Shown: positions 7,575-16,794 of the stretch, piece by piece
Layout: the number at the start of each line of letters is the position of its first letter
Numbering within the stretch: the first letter of the stretch is position 1
Notes under the pieces: generated by a model
Told to the model about the DNA's origin: nothing
Databases searched by the model: none
The model's input: the letters and a program-made list of their open reading frames with translations, nothing else
Translations under genes and position numbers: made by a program
NCBI RefSeq assembly: GCF_010820565.1
Contig: NZ_JAAIJQ010000015.1
Span: forward strand, 1-64,000
Direction: 5' to 3'
Source of the DNA: Thiorhodococcus minor
Lineage (GTDB): Bacteria; Pseudomonadota; Gammaproteobacteria; Chromatiales; Chromatiaceae
DNA length: 64,000 nucleotides

Positions 7575-9437
7575 ATGAACCGCTTACGTTGCACCATCCT
7601 GGCACACGTACTGGCTATCACCCTGGTATCGGCCAATACCTCCGCAAGTGACGAAGCCGCGCAAGTCTACGCGCCAGGAAACAAATTCGCCCTGGTTATC
7701 GGCAATTCCCGCTACCGTAGCTTGCCCCTCGAGAACCCGGCCAATGATGCTCAAGCGATTGCCGCTTCACTGGAGAACGTCGGGTTTTCCGTTACTCATC
7801 GCGAGAACCTCGAACGCGCAGAAATGATGCGGGAGATCACGATGTTTGGCTCAAAGCTCGAAGAAGGCGACATCGGCGTCTACTATTACGCCGGGCATGC
7901 TGTTCAATATAACGGCGAGAACTTCCTTTTGCCCATCGGTTCCATTCGGGAAGTCAAGACCGCCGCTGACTTACAGCGCACAGCCGTTAGCATGCAGCAC
8001 ATTCTCGATAGCATGGCATACAACGGCGGGTCTGCAAACGTCCTTGTCTTAGATTCATGCAGAAGCTCGCCATTCACACAGCTCGCAGACATTCAATCCG
8101 GCTTATCACGGGGGCAAGGCGTCCGCAAAGCAGAGTCAGCGGGAGGGGGCTCGACAGCGCCGACGGAGAGTTCAGCAAGCGCTCAGAGAAGCGTGGTGAG
8201 ATTTAACAGGGAGCAACGGCTGCAAGAATCTGCTGGGGGCGTTCTCATCGCATATGCCACGTCTCCGAACAATGTCGCTCTCGACGGCGACGGAGACAAT
8301 AGTCCATATACGCGGGCATTGCTGCGCCATTTAGAGACGCCAAATACAACGCTCGAAGATATCCTTAAGCGGACCAGGAATGATGTCGTTCGAGATACCG
8401 AGGGGGCGCAGACACCCTGGTATGAATCTTCGATCGAGAAAGAAGTGTTTCCTTCAGGAAAGGGTACTATTGAGTTCGCAGCCCTCCTTAAACACTTTGT
8501 TGAGTACAAGGAAGACTACGAGCGCAAGAATAACTTGAGTATCGGTTGGAATAGAGGCTCCGAGAGAGGATTTCCAATTGCTTGGGCTCATAAGGACGTG
8601 TTGAGTCCGAGCCATGCCAACTACACGAAGTCGCTTCCCGATGAGTTCCAGTATTCCGACTCACTTTTGCTCACGGCAAACGAGAAGGCAAGGAAAAGGT
8701 TTGGTGTGTCTCTCCTGCGTGCGGGTAAGGTGGTTCTCACGAACAAGGGTATCCCGACAGGGTGGAGGCTTGAGGAAAGGGATACGCCCGTGGCATGGAA
8801 GATCGTTCTCGGGGGTTCGCGATGCTGTCCACGTGTCATTCAAATTGCCGTCAGCGCAGTCGTCGAAAAGCCGAGGATTCCCGGAGAGCATATAGTTTAT
8901 TCGAAAAGGTTATGCGATGGCGTTGGAGGCGGCGACGGTTATGAAGTCAACATCTATAAGCTCAAAATGCCAGATGCCAGGCCGGTATGGGTCACTACCA
9001 ATCTACACAAGGGCGGGAATGACCCAACGACAGACATCGCGTACCACGTCTTTTTTGGCGAGCCAAACACAGAAGAATTATCTTTACTTCTTGAAGAATG
9101 CCGGGAGCTGAATCAGATCAAACGCCAACTAGAGCTAAGTCAGTTATTTGAACAAGGAGACTGGCAAGATGTGCCGGGAACGGAATGGGAAGGCATATCG
9201 GATTCCATCGAGATGAACGGCATCAGCAAAAGAGGTGAGCGATACACGTTCGATGCGCTGTCGGGAATGCAATATTCTCGAATCGAGCTTGACTGTAGCG
9301 ACAGAAATTATCGAGTCTTACGCGAGCATGCAAGCAACGACGATGGGGGTATTTTCTTTGAGCCCGTCGAGAATGCGACCTGGCAGGACTCCAGTGAAAA
9401 CGTGATGCACTATTATGCGCGAATGCTCTGTGATTAG
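7575..9437 (+). CDS. Exported caspase-family (C14) protease, first of two
   Basis: From ATG at 7575 the 620-residue product begins with a signal peptide (about 1-25). A metacaspase-like p20 domain follows: ALVIGNSRY near residue 36, catalytic His108 in YYYAGHAVQ and catalytic Cys162 in LDSCRSS. The remaining 350 or so residues have no family I recognise and may be a substrate- or partner-binding region. A longer frame starts at 7512, but its first 21 residues do not look like a signal peptide. The gene is clearly more AT-rich than its neighbours, which suggests separate acquisition. It is the third gene of the CHASE2 operon. Export to the periplasm is inferred from the signal peptide. Confidence 0.8.
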   Translation: MNRLRCTILAHVLAITLVSANTSASDEAAQVYAPGNKFALVIGNSRYRSLPLENPANDAQAIAASLENVGFSVTHRENLERAEMMREITMFGSKLEEGDIGVYYYAGHAVQYNGENFLLPIGSIREVKTAADLQRTAVSMQHILDSMAYNGGSANVLVLDSCRSSPFTQLADIQSGLSRGQGVRKAESAGGGSTAPTESSASAQRSVVRFNREQRLQESAGGVLIAYATSPNNVALDGDGDNSPYTRALLRHLETPNTTLEDILKRTRNDVVRDTEGAQTPWYESSIEKEVFPSGKGTIEFAALLKHFVEYKEDYERKNNLSIGWNRGSERGFPIAWAHKDVLSPSHANYTKSLPDEFQYSDSLLLTANEKARKRFGVSLLRAGKVVLTNKGIPTGWRLEERDTPVAWKIVLGGSRCCPRVIQIAVSAVVEKPRIPGEHIVYSKRLCDGVGGGDGYEVNIYKLKMPDARPVWVTTNLHKGGNDPTTDIAYHVFFGEPNTEELSLLLEECRELNQIKRQLELSQLFEQGDWQDVPGTEWEGISDSIEMNGISKRGERYTFDALSGMQYSRIELDCSDRNYRVLREHASNDDGGIFFEPVENATWQDSSENVMHYYARMLCD

Positions 9438-9477
9438 CGTTTTCACTCCAGGGTTAGCGCAACGTCGGCCGCTTCCA

Positions 9478-11619
9478 ATGCTCCGTCTTGTCTGGATGGG
9501 GCACGCTGTAGTCCTGCTGGCCCTGTTAGCGACAGGACCACTTGCGTACGCCGGGCAACATGCCCTCTTAATCGGGATCTCAGACTATGCTCGAGCAGGA
9601 TTGACGCCGCTGCCAGGGGCGTTGACGGACGTCGCCATGATGCGAGACGTGCTCCACGATCGGCTTGGCTTCCGGCCGGAGGAGATCAAAGTGCTGACCG
9701 ACGAAGAGGCCACACATGCAGGGATTCGGCGAGCTTTCGCTGGGCTCGCCGAGCGCGTCGCGCCCGGGGATTTCGTTTACATCCACTATTCCGGACACGG
9801 TTCGCTTCTCGCAGACCAGAGCGGCGAGGGCGAGCGCGGCGGGCAGGATCAAACGTGGGTGCCTTACGGTGCGCGTACTTCGTTCGCGGTGGGCTTGAAT
9901 CGATACGACATTCTGGACGATGAGATCAACGCCTGGCTCGCGCCAATCGTTGGGAAAGCCAGTGCGCTGGTCTACGTGGCAGACGCTTGCCATTCAGCAA
10001 CGAACACCCGTGGGGAACACGCACTGGTTGCCAGGGCGGCCCCGTCGGCCGCGCAGGCGGATCATCCCTTTGCGCGCTCCAAGCGGGAGTCGACCACGCT
10101 CGCCAACGCAGTGCTGATCGGCTCGGCACGGGACGATGAGAGCGCAAGCGAGGTCGCTATCGACCAGGGCCATGACCTGGCGGGTGCCCCCACCACGGAC
10201 TCGAGCACGAAACTCCAGGCCGGGGTCTTCACCTACCAGTGGGAACGCGCGGTACGGGAAGCGCAGCCCGGCGATACCTGGCGACATCTCTTCGACCGCA
10301 CGGCCATTCGCATCGCCGCCCAACACCACTTGCGTCAACGGCCACAACTCACCGGCACAGCCGCAGATCGCCCGGTATTGGGCGGCGAAGTGAGCAAGCA
10401 AGCGGTGGTTCCCGTCGCCGGGGTCGAAGGACAAGCGGTGTCGCTGAAGGCTGGGCGTCTGTCGGGAATCACGATTGGAAGCGTCTTCAGCACGCAGGAC
10501 CCCGCTGACTCCGTGCGGGTGCGTATCACCGAAGCCGGTGCAGGTTGGAGCAAAGGCACGCTCGAGCAAGGGAGACTCGCTACGGGCGACTTTCTTGTAG
10601 AACGCGAGCACGCCTATGAAACCGCGCCACTGCGTGTGGCTACTCTACCTCCGGAGAGCGACGGGGATGCTTTGCTCTTGAGGCGTGCCTTCTCCCGCGT
10701 GACGACTCTGCCCGGCTTTGTGCCCGCCACAAAAGACGAGGAGGCAGATCTCTTTGTCGTCGTGTTGAGGCCTCTGCGCAGCAACGGCGGTCTTCAACAT
10801 GCGGTCGGCGCGTCGGGACGCGACAGTCTGCCAATTCAGGATCCGCAGGCGGCACCGCAGCTCTGGGTTCTGGATCGTGGCGAACGTCTGATTCATGACG
10901 ACATGGCCATTGACCTCGGGCCGGAGTCCGAGGCATTCGCAACCTTGGCTGCGAACCTGACGCGCTATCGTCGTTTGGTCGAGCTCAAGCGCTTGGCATC
11001 CGAAGACCAGGCCGCCAGCGATCTGGGCCTCGCGGTGATTCATTTCGCCCCGTGCAAGCCGGGCAGCACTGGTTGCGAGCCCATCGATAGCGACGGTCAC
11101 TATGTGTCACGCGTGCCTGGCACGTCCGCATGGACTGTACTTCAACGCGATTCCGGATTGCCAAAGAATACTGTCGCCAGCTTTGAGCTTCACAATCCTG
11201 GACTCCGAGATCGTTATGCTTATCTGTTCGAACTGGCGCCAAATGGCTGCATTAACTTAATCTTCCCCAGTCGAGACCTACCCAGGGACATCGCCCGCCT
11301 GATTGGGGGCCAACGCTTGGATCTGAGCCAACCGCCCATTGAGACTGGCGTGATTATGGACACCGTCGGCGACGCATCCCTGGTGCTGTTGTCGACACAG
11401 ATGCCGATCCAGGCGGAGCTACTTGCCCAGACGTGCTATCGGGGAAGCATGTCGGTCGTCGCGAGATGGGGCATGAATCCACTCGAAGCGCTCTTACTGT
11501 CTGCCGTGCAAGGAAGCGGCCAGCGAAGCGCCTTCACCTTCAGCGTCGGCACCTGGGGCGGAACCGTGATCGACTACCGCGTTGTCGCGCGGGACACACC
11601 ACCATCTTTTTCGGATTGA
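9478..11619 (+). CDS. Exported caspase-family (C14) protease, second of two
   Basis: ATG at 9478 gives a 713-residue protein with a signal peptide (about 1-26). A caspase domain follows with HALLIGISDY, catalytic His107 in HYSGHGS and catalytic Cys171 in VADACHS. The C-terminal half (about 310-713) holds beta-rich segments like those of other bacterial caspase proteins with a DUF4384-type tail; that name is tentative. An in-frame ATG at 9415 would overlap the previous gene by 23 bp. The gene closes the operon. It differs from the first protease in motif context and base composition, so the two are not a recent duplication. Confidence 0.8.
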   Translation: MLRLVWMGHAVVLLALLATGPLAYAGQHALLIGISDYARAGLTPLPGALTDVAMMRDVLHDRLGFRPEEIKVLTDEEATHAGIRRAFAGLAERVAPGDFVYIHYSGHGSLLADQSGEGERGGQDQTWVPYGARTSFAVGLNRYDILDDEINAWLAPIVGKASALVYVADACHSATNTRGEHALVARAAPSAAQADHPFARSKRESTTLANAVLIGSARDDESASEVAIDQGHDLAGAPTTDSSTKLQAGVFTYQWERAVREAQPGDTWRHLFDRTAIRIAAQHHLRQRPQLTGTAADRPVLGGEVSKQAVVPVAGVEGQAVSLKAGRLSGITIGSVFSTQDPADSVRVRITEAGAGWSKGTLEQGRLATGDFLVEREHAYETAPLRVATLPPESDGDALLLRRAFSRVTTLPGFVPATKDEEADLFVVVLRPLRSNGGLQHAVGASGRDSLPIQDPQAAPQLWVLDRGERLIHDDMAIDLGPESEAFATLAANLTRYRRLVELKRLASEDQAASDLGLAVIHFAPCKPGSTGCEPIDSDGHYVSRVPGTSAWTVLQRDSGLPKNTVASFELHNPGLRDRYAYLFELAPNGCINLIFPSRDLPRDIARLIGGQRLDLSQPPIETGVIMDTVGDASLVLLSTQMPIQAELLAQTCYRGSMSVVARWGMNPLEALLLSAVQGSGQRSAFTFSVGTWGGTVIDYRVVARDTPPSFSD

Positions 11620-11629
11620 TCGCCGCAAG

Positions 11630-11965
11630 ACTTTCCCTGAATGCGATCTCGGCTCCAAGCTGTTGAGCTTTTCGTGCACTGCCTTGATCGAGGCGGGGAT
11701 CGCCGTGCGTGCCCCTTGATAGGCGGCATGCACCGAGGGCTGCTGACGCGTCACCACCTGCAGCATCAGCTCGAACAGCGTCGAGAACAACACCCTCCGG
11801 GTTTATTGGTCTTGGGCGACCGCATCGAACCACGCGTCGAGCTGCTCTGGGCGGAAACTGCGCTCGAGCACCGCGCGGGCCATGTTCGGGATGGGGAAGT
11901 TCTCGGCGAAACGCTCCAACAGCGGGTCAGCATAACGATCAAGGTCCGGTCGTTAACAAAGGGGC
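11630..11965 (-). pseudogene. IS4-type transposase N-terminal remnant
   Basis: On the minus strand one frame reads LDRYADPLLERFAENFP, ARAVLERSFRPEQLDAWF, then after a TAA (11803-11805) VLFSTLFELMLQVVTRQQ and PSVHAAYQGA. This is the N-terminal part of IS4-like transposases; family members have Tyr where the TAA lies. Neither a normal start nor the catalytic domain remains, so it is a decayed fragment. The 150 bp between it and the next gene at 12115 hold nothing I recognise. Confidence 0.65.
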
Positions 11966-12114
11966 CAGACTATAGGGCGATTGGCGCCAGATGCCGATGC
12001 GGCAGTGACCAAGCCGCCCAGGCTGCCAGGATCGCCCTGCGTGCACCTTATGTGACCTGCAAAGCCATGGTTGAGCGTCGCATATCGGATCGATAGAACG
12101 GGTGGCTGCTTAAT

Positions 12115-12441
12115 TCAGGAGCGACTGGGATGGGTGTCGTCCTCCTCGGGAAGGCGCGTAATGATCTCAAGCAGATCGTTGTTGTCACGATCCAGTAAGT
12201 ACTCCTCGGTATCTCGATCGAAGTCGTCGCGCCAGTAGCTGAATGCCTTGCTCTGACCCTGTGGGGACTCGTCGGCGATCTGGATCGGACTCGAACTTGT
12301 GACGGGTTCTCCGTTTCTGAAGATAAAGAACAGAGCCGTCAGAAGCAGCCCCACAGGACCGGCCACGAACAGAGAGAGGACGATCATCAGTACGTGGCTC
12401 GGTTTCCAGGAGCCGCGCGAATGGACTCTACGCATATGCAC
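12115..12441 (-). CDS. Small single-pass membrane protein, unknown function
   Basis: The 108-residue product has a basic N-terminus, a WKPSHVL segment, one strongly hydrophobic stretch (about 18-41) and an acidic soluble tail. The layout recalls DUF2852-type small membrane proteins, but the match is weak. A second ATG lies two codons downstream. It has no operon partner: an IS4-type remnant lies on one side and a 370-bp gap on the other. Confidence 0.5.
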   Translation of the reverse strand: MHMRRVHSRGSWKPSHVLMIVLSLFVAGPVGLLLTALFFIFRNGEPVTSSSPIQIADESPQGQSKAFSYWRDDFDRDTEEYLLDRDNNDLLEIITRLPEEDDTHPSRS

Positions 12442-12811
12442 CCCTCAGGGCGAGCGACTCAGATGTCGTGCAGTCTGTAAGGATACTGCACAGAATGCTA
12501 TCTGCAGGAAATCGCAGCGACTGGTGCGGGGGCACCGGGTGCGAGCTCTCAGTCCACGCTGATTTCTGCTGAGACAGCGTGCACCAACCGTTCTGCTGAG
12601 CCAGCGCTAGCCACGGCATTGACGGACTGTGCGGCCGGTTGAGATAGGCTAAGGTGCTGGTATTGAAGAGATTGTCCGTCTTTCCGTAGTGATCGCGACC
12701 TGCACCAGTATTTGCTGACTCGGGATCGGTTTATCGGGATCGGCGCGCAGTCGGACGGCCCGTCAAGTCCTGCGGAATGGAATCCGTGAAGGGTTACTGG
12801 GAGCCTGCGAG
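12442..12811. other. Intergenic region with a 16-bp direct repeat
   Basis: No gene is evident. The block TTCTGCTGAGACAGCG (12564-12579) recurs at 12591-12606 with two differences, 27 bp apart. Between the copies lies AACCGTTC, a half-site like the AACGGT operators elsewhere in the element. The region lies downstream of traG and upstream of the small membrane protein gene, so a promoter for the latter is possible. Confidence 0.35.
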
Positions 12812-15800
12812 TTATTGCAGAGGCGCTTGCGCGGCTGACCTGGTCACGGAGTCGTTGCTGGCGACTGAGCGACCGCCACGCCTAATGATCGCAAGCGTTT
12901 CCATCACCTGCGCGTAGTCGATCTGAGTCGCGTTGCCTCCAACGCCGTCGTGGAAGCTGAGATTCGAGGCATCTTTCGGCAGCCCGGCCCAGATCTGCGA
13001 GAGGTTGTAGGCGAAGCTGTCGTCGTCGAGGCGTCCCGCGGCCCAATCATTGATGCCTGCGTCGCGAGCGAGCGTCAGTGCGAGGCGGTCCTGAAAGGCA
13101 GGCGTGAAGGGCTCAGAGCCACTGATCCGCAGGCGCTGCTTTAGATCGGCGAGGGTGTCGGCAAGAAACTGATAGCGCCCGATCGCGGAGCCGCCATTTC
13201 CGTGCGCGAGCAGCTCGTCCTGTAAAGCCTGTACTTCGGCGAGGGTCAGCGTCGACAGGATCACCTGGTCTTGGTCGGCGTGGCGGTACCAGGCGTTGTA
13301 GTTTCCATGTGATTCTGGCGCAGCGATCAGGTCCAAGACCTGTCCCAGCGGGCCAGCGGTCACGCTCAGGTGTCGGAGTGGGAGCCCACCGAGCTGCGCG
13401 GCGGCGGGGAGGCTAGCGTTTTTTTTTCCGCCGTCGCCTGTGGCGGATGACGAGGACGGAAGGGTCAAGGCAGGTGGCGGGTCAAGGCGCTCTCCCAGGT
13501 GCCCGATCGGTGGAGCCGGCTCGGCTGTTTCGACGATTTGCTGCGTCTGGTTGTACGCGCCGATCAGTCGCAGGTCACTGTCATCGCGCGCCGTGACCGC
13601 GCGCTCGATCAAGGTGGCGATCTGCTCGCCGGTTGCGACCGAAGGGGCTTCTTCGATCACGGCGGCGTGCGCGACCTGCTGGGCCTCACTCGGCGCGAAG
13701 GCGAAGAGGCTGGTTTGTGATGCGGTCCGGTAGAGTTCGGTCTGCGCGGCCGTCAGCCCATAGCCCGCCACCTTGGCGAGGCGTGCCTCGACCATCGTCT
13801 CGCGGGCACGCGTCCAACCTTGCTCGCCTCCTGCCGCGGCTTCACCGGCCGCTCGGGCGGTATCCCATCCGGAGCCGTTTACAAGCGCATGGCCATAGGC
13901 CAAAGCGGCTTGCGCGTTCGCGGACGCCTGACCTGCCAGGCCCATGGCTCCTGCCTGGGCGAGGGCGCCCGACTCGCCGAGCTGGAGCATCAGTCCACCG
14001 ACGTGCTCTTGGACGGTGCGAGCGATGGGTGCCGGCAACTGCACACGTTGGTCGATGGTCTCCAAGAGTTCGGCTTGCCGCTCTGCCCGCAGCTGGTTGG
14101 TTCGGATCGTCCCTTGGTCCGCGACCGATTGGCGGGCTCCAGCCGCGAAGGTTTCCACCTGCTCCGGTCCGGTCATCACGCGGGCGATGGTCCCATCCGC
14201 CTCGACGCGCAACGTCCTCAACGCGGAAGCCACCTGGTCACGGTTGTCCTGCACGCCAGCGGTGGCGACCTCCATCCGCTCGTCGCCCAGCGCTGGGGTC
14301 GCGTCGGCTAGGGTGGCATTGACCTGCGGGTCGACCCCCGCGGGAATGCTCACCCCGAGCAGGCTCGAATAGATGCCCATTGCCGCCGTTTCCGCCTGCT
14401 GGCTCTCCGCCGCTGTCATGGTCTCGGTACGCCCACCACCGTAGAAGCCGAGAAGCAGCCCCATCCCGGCGATGGCGCGGGCCTGCATGGGCTCACCTAC
14501 GGCACCGCCTGCGAGCAGTCCGTCGGCTTGGCGCGCGACATCGCCCGCGAGGCCGAAACGGTCGATGGCGTGCTCCAGTCGGCTCATCGCCGCGGGTTGT
14601 CGGAGCAGCATCGCGGAGGTCTCGATGGCACTGAAGCTAGCGTCTGTGCCAACCGAGCGGGCGAGCGTCGCCGCTTGCTCGTACGAGCGCCCGGTGCTCA
14701 GGACGTTCTGGGCGCTGCGGCTGAGTTGGGTCGTTTCGCTATGTGTGAGTCCTTGACTGTAGGTCTCTCCGTGGCTACGGCTGATGTCAGCGGCCAAGCC
14801 TTCGTTGAAGGCAGCTTTCAGTTGCTGATCTCTCGTGACTTTCTTGGCGACGGCTTGAGCGATCTCCGCCGCCTGGCTGTCCGATACGTCGTACTGCTGC
14901 CGGATGTGGCCCGTGAGGTCGCCCGCCAGTCCGGTCCGCGTCGCGCCGGCCATGACGCCTTTCAGGCCCGCACTGAGCAGCGTGCCGAGGCCTTCTTTGC
15001 TGATGCCCGTTTCCGCGAAACGCCGCGAGAGGTCTTCGGCGCTCATCATCGCCGAGGCGTCCGCTTGACTATAGGACGCATCGAACTTCTGCCCCAGCGC
15101 ATACTGTGTCGCCGTCTGCTGATTCGCCGTTGCCGACTGTGCGAAGGCCTGCCCGAAGGTGCTCTGGAAGCTTTCCTGCGCCTGCTCGGCACTGACTTCC
15201 GCCGAACGCAGTGTCGCTTGTGCCGACTGCCCGGCCTTGAACGACCAGACCATCCCCTGAGCCCCGGGAGCGTGGGTGCCACCGAGCGCCGTGGTCTGCA
15301 TCAGCGGTCCGACGGTGCTGGCCGCACTCGGCTGCACCACATCCGGGGCGGTCAGCCGCTCATTGACGTGATCGCCACTCTGCAGCCGACCAGCTAAATG
15401 GGTCGCCGTGATGGCGGTGCCATAGATGAGCATGAGACTGATCGCCGGGGTCGATGCGATCAGCAGGCCGGCGGTCGCCAGATAGCTCTGCAGCAGCAGG
15501 TCGCTCTCATAGAGCGCGCGGAAGGAGGGCAGCACGGCGCTGTTCTGATCGGCGAGCGCCTCGAAGGCCCGCTGGGCGGTGAGGATCAGATAGAGGTTGG
15601 AGACCGCCAGGACCGGCATCCACAGCTGAATCCAGAGCCCGAACAGCAGATACTTGCCGACCATCCGCACCCCGATCGGTCCTAAGCCGATCACGAAGGC
15701 CATGAAGGGGCCGATGGCGAAGATGAAGCCCTCGAAGTAGACCATCATCGGCTTCATGATGGCGACGAAGAGGTTCTGCTCGGTCGCCCATTGGCTGTTG

Positions 15801-16741
15801 CGCTGCTGGATGGCCTGACTGGTCTGAGTCGCCGCCGCCTGATCGCCGAGGTTGCGGTAGTGCTGCACCACCCCCTTCTCGAACATCGGCAGCAGCGCGG
15901 CCATCACCATGTACTGCTGGGCATCGACCGCGTCGCGCGAGAGGGCGGTGAGGGCGCCATTCACACGGGTGTCCACCGCAGTCGCCGCGGTCCCGAGCTT
16001 CGCGGCCAGCGCTTGCCGGAACTTAGGCAGGAACTGGCTATTCGTATAGCTGCGCAGCCGGCTGTAGGCGTCCACGCAGGGCAGGAGCTCGCGCGTCGTG
16101 CCCAGCTGGATCTCGGTCGTCCCGGTGACGATCGGCGTCTGGAGCGCCGCATCTATGTCCGTGGCCTTCAGGATCGCATCCATGCTCGCTCCATTGATCT
16201 GGCGGTCCACGCCATAGAGCACGCAGTCGGCCACATAGTTGATCCAGGACTGCTCGACGTCCGCGCCCTCGGTCGGGCTGTTGGCGTCCCCCGTGGTCAG
16301 GCGTGAGAGCGCGGTCTTGCGCACCGTCGCCAGCACTTGCAGCGCATCGACATAGCCGTGCTCCGTCATGGTTGGCGTCGTGAAGACCTGCTCGAACAGC
16401 CGCGTCACCCCATAGCCCAGATTCGACACCGCCGACCCCACGACCGCCGGACCCAGTGGAACGTTATCCACCACCCGCGCCGAGCCCGAGTAGGCCCCCT
16501 CGATGGTCACCGAGACCGTCGGCACGAACAGCAGGGCATAAAGCAGGAAGGACACCAGCAGCCCCTGAAAGCGGATGCCCTGCGCCCCCAGGGTCAGCCC
16601 CTGGAAGGCGATGATCAGCACCCCGATCAGGAAGCCGATGGCGACGAACTGGAGGAAGTCCGCCGAGCTGAACAGCATGGCCACCGCATTGAGGACCTGC
16701 TGGAGGAAGACCGGATCGCCGATCGAGTAGATGGTCCACAT
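12812..16741 (-). CDS. traG: TraG mating-pair stabilisation protein fused to a lysozyme-like domain
   Basis: The 1309-residue protein starts with the TraG N-terminal membrane domain of F/SXT-type systems (MWTIYSIGD at the N-terminus, several hydrophobic segments to about residue 470). A long Ala/Gln-rich helical region follows. TraG of this class is an inner-membrane protein needed for pilus assembly and mating-pair stabilisation. The last 174 residues resemble a lysozyme-like muramidase: AAPES with a likely catalytic Glu near 1143, then SAIGRYQFLADTL and FTPAFQDRLALTL, similar in layout to lambda endolysin. I chose ATG at 16741 because the conserved domain starts there; a GTG at 16798 that overlaps the traH stop would add 19 residues. 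It follows traH in the same operon. Confidence 0.85.
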   Translation of the reverse strand: MWTIYSIGDPVFLQQVLNAVAMLFSSADFLQFVAIGFLIGVLIIAFQGLTLGAQGIRFQGLLVSFLLYALLFVPTVSVTIEGAYSGSARVVDNVPLGPAVVGSAVSNLGYGVTRLFEQVFTTPTMTEHGYVDALQVLATVRKTALSRLTTGDANSPTEGADVEQSWINYVADCVLYGVDRQINGASMDAILKATDIDAALQTPIVTGTTEIQLGTTRELLPCVDAYSRLRSYTNSQFLPKFRQALAAKLGTAATAVDTRVNGALTALSRDAVDAQQYMVMAALLPMFEKGVVQHYRNLGDQAAATQTSQAIQQRNSQWATEQNLFVAIMKPMMVYFEGFIFAIGPFMAFVIGLGPIGVRMVGKYLLFGLWIQLWMPVLAVSNLYLILTAQRAFEALADQNSAVLPSFRALYESDLLLQSYLATAGLLIASTPAISLMLIYGTAITATHLAGRLQSGDHVNERLTAPDVVQPSAASTVGPLMQTTALGGTHAPGAQGMVWSFKAGQSAQATLRSAEVSAEQAQESFQSTFGQAFAQSATANQQTATQYALGQKFDASYSQADASAMMSAEDLSRRFAETGISKEGLGTLLSAGLKGVMAGATRTGLAGDLTGHIRQQYDVSDSQAAEIAQAVAKKVTRDQQLKAAFNEGLAADISRSHGETYSQGLTHSETTQLSRSAQNVLSTGRSYEQAATLARSVGTDASFSAIETSAMLLRQPAAMSRLEHAIDRFGLAGDVARQADGLLAGGAVGEPMQARAIAGMGLLLGFYGGGRTETMTAAESQQAETAAMGIYSSLLGVSIPAGVDPQVNATLADATPALGDERMEVATAGVQDNRDQVASALRTLRVEADGTIARVMTGPEQVETFAAGARQSVADQGTIRTNQLRAERQAELLETIDQRVQLPAPIARTVQEHVGGLMLQLGESGALAQAGAMGLAGQASANAQAALAYGHALVNGSGWDTARAAGEAAAGGEQGWTRARETMVEARLAKVAGYGLTAAQTELYRTASQTSLFAFAPSEAQQVAHAAVIEEAPSVATGEQIATLIERAVTARDDSDLRLIGAYNQTQQIVETAEPAPPIGHLGERLDPPPALTLPSSSSATGDGGKKNASLPAAAQLGGLPLRHLSVTAGPLGQVLDLIAAPESHGNYNAWYRHADQDQVILSTLTLAEVQALQDELLAHGNGGSAIGRYQFLADTLADLKQRLRISGSEPFTPAFQDRLALTLARDAGINDWAAGRLDDDSFAYNLSQIWAGLPKDASNLSFHDGVGGNATQIDYAQVMETLAIIRRGGRSVASNDSVTRSAAQAPLQ

Positions 16742-16794
16742 CTCAACGGGCTCCCGACGCGAGCACCCATCGGCCCAATCGGCGGAAGGCGCTC

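Noticed and set aside
4923-11619. Classification of the operon as a known cyclic-nucleotide or CHAT-type defence system
   Set aside because: No cyclase, CHAT, TPR-protease or nucleotide-sensor domain is present, and both proteases carry export signals.
11641-12096. Plus-strand frame of 151 codons after the second caspase gene
   Set aside because: It is antisense to the IS4-type transposase remnant, whose frame has clear homology.
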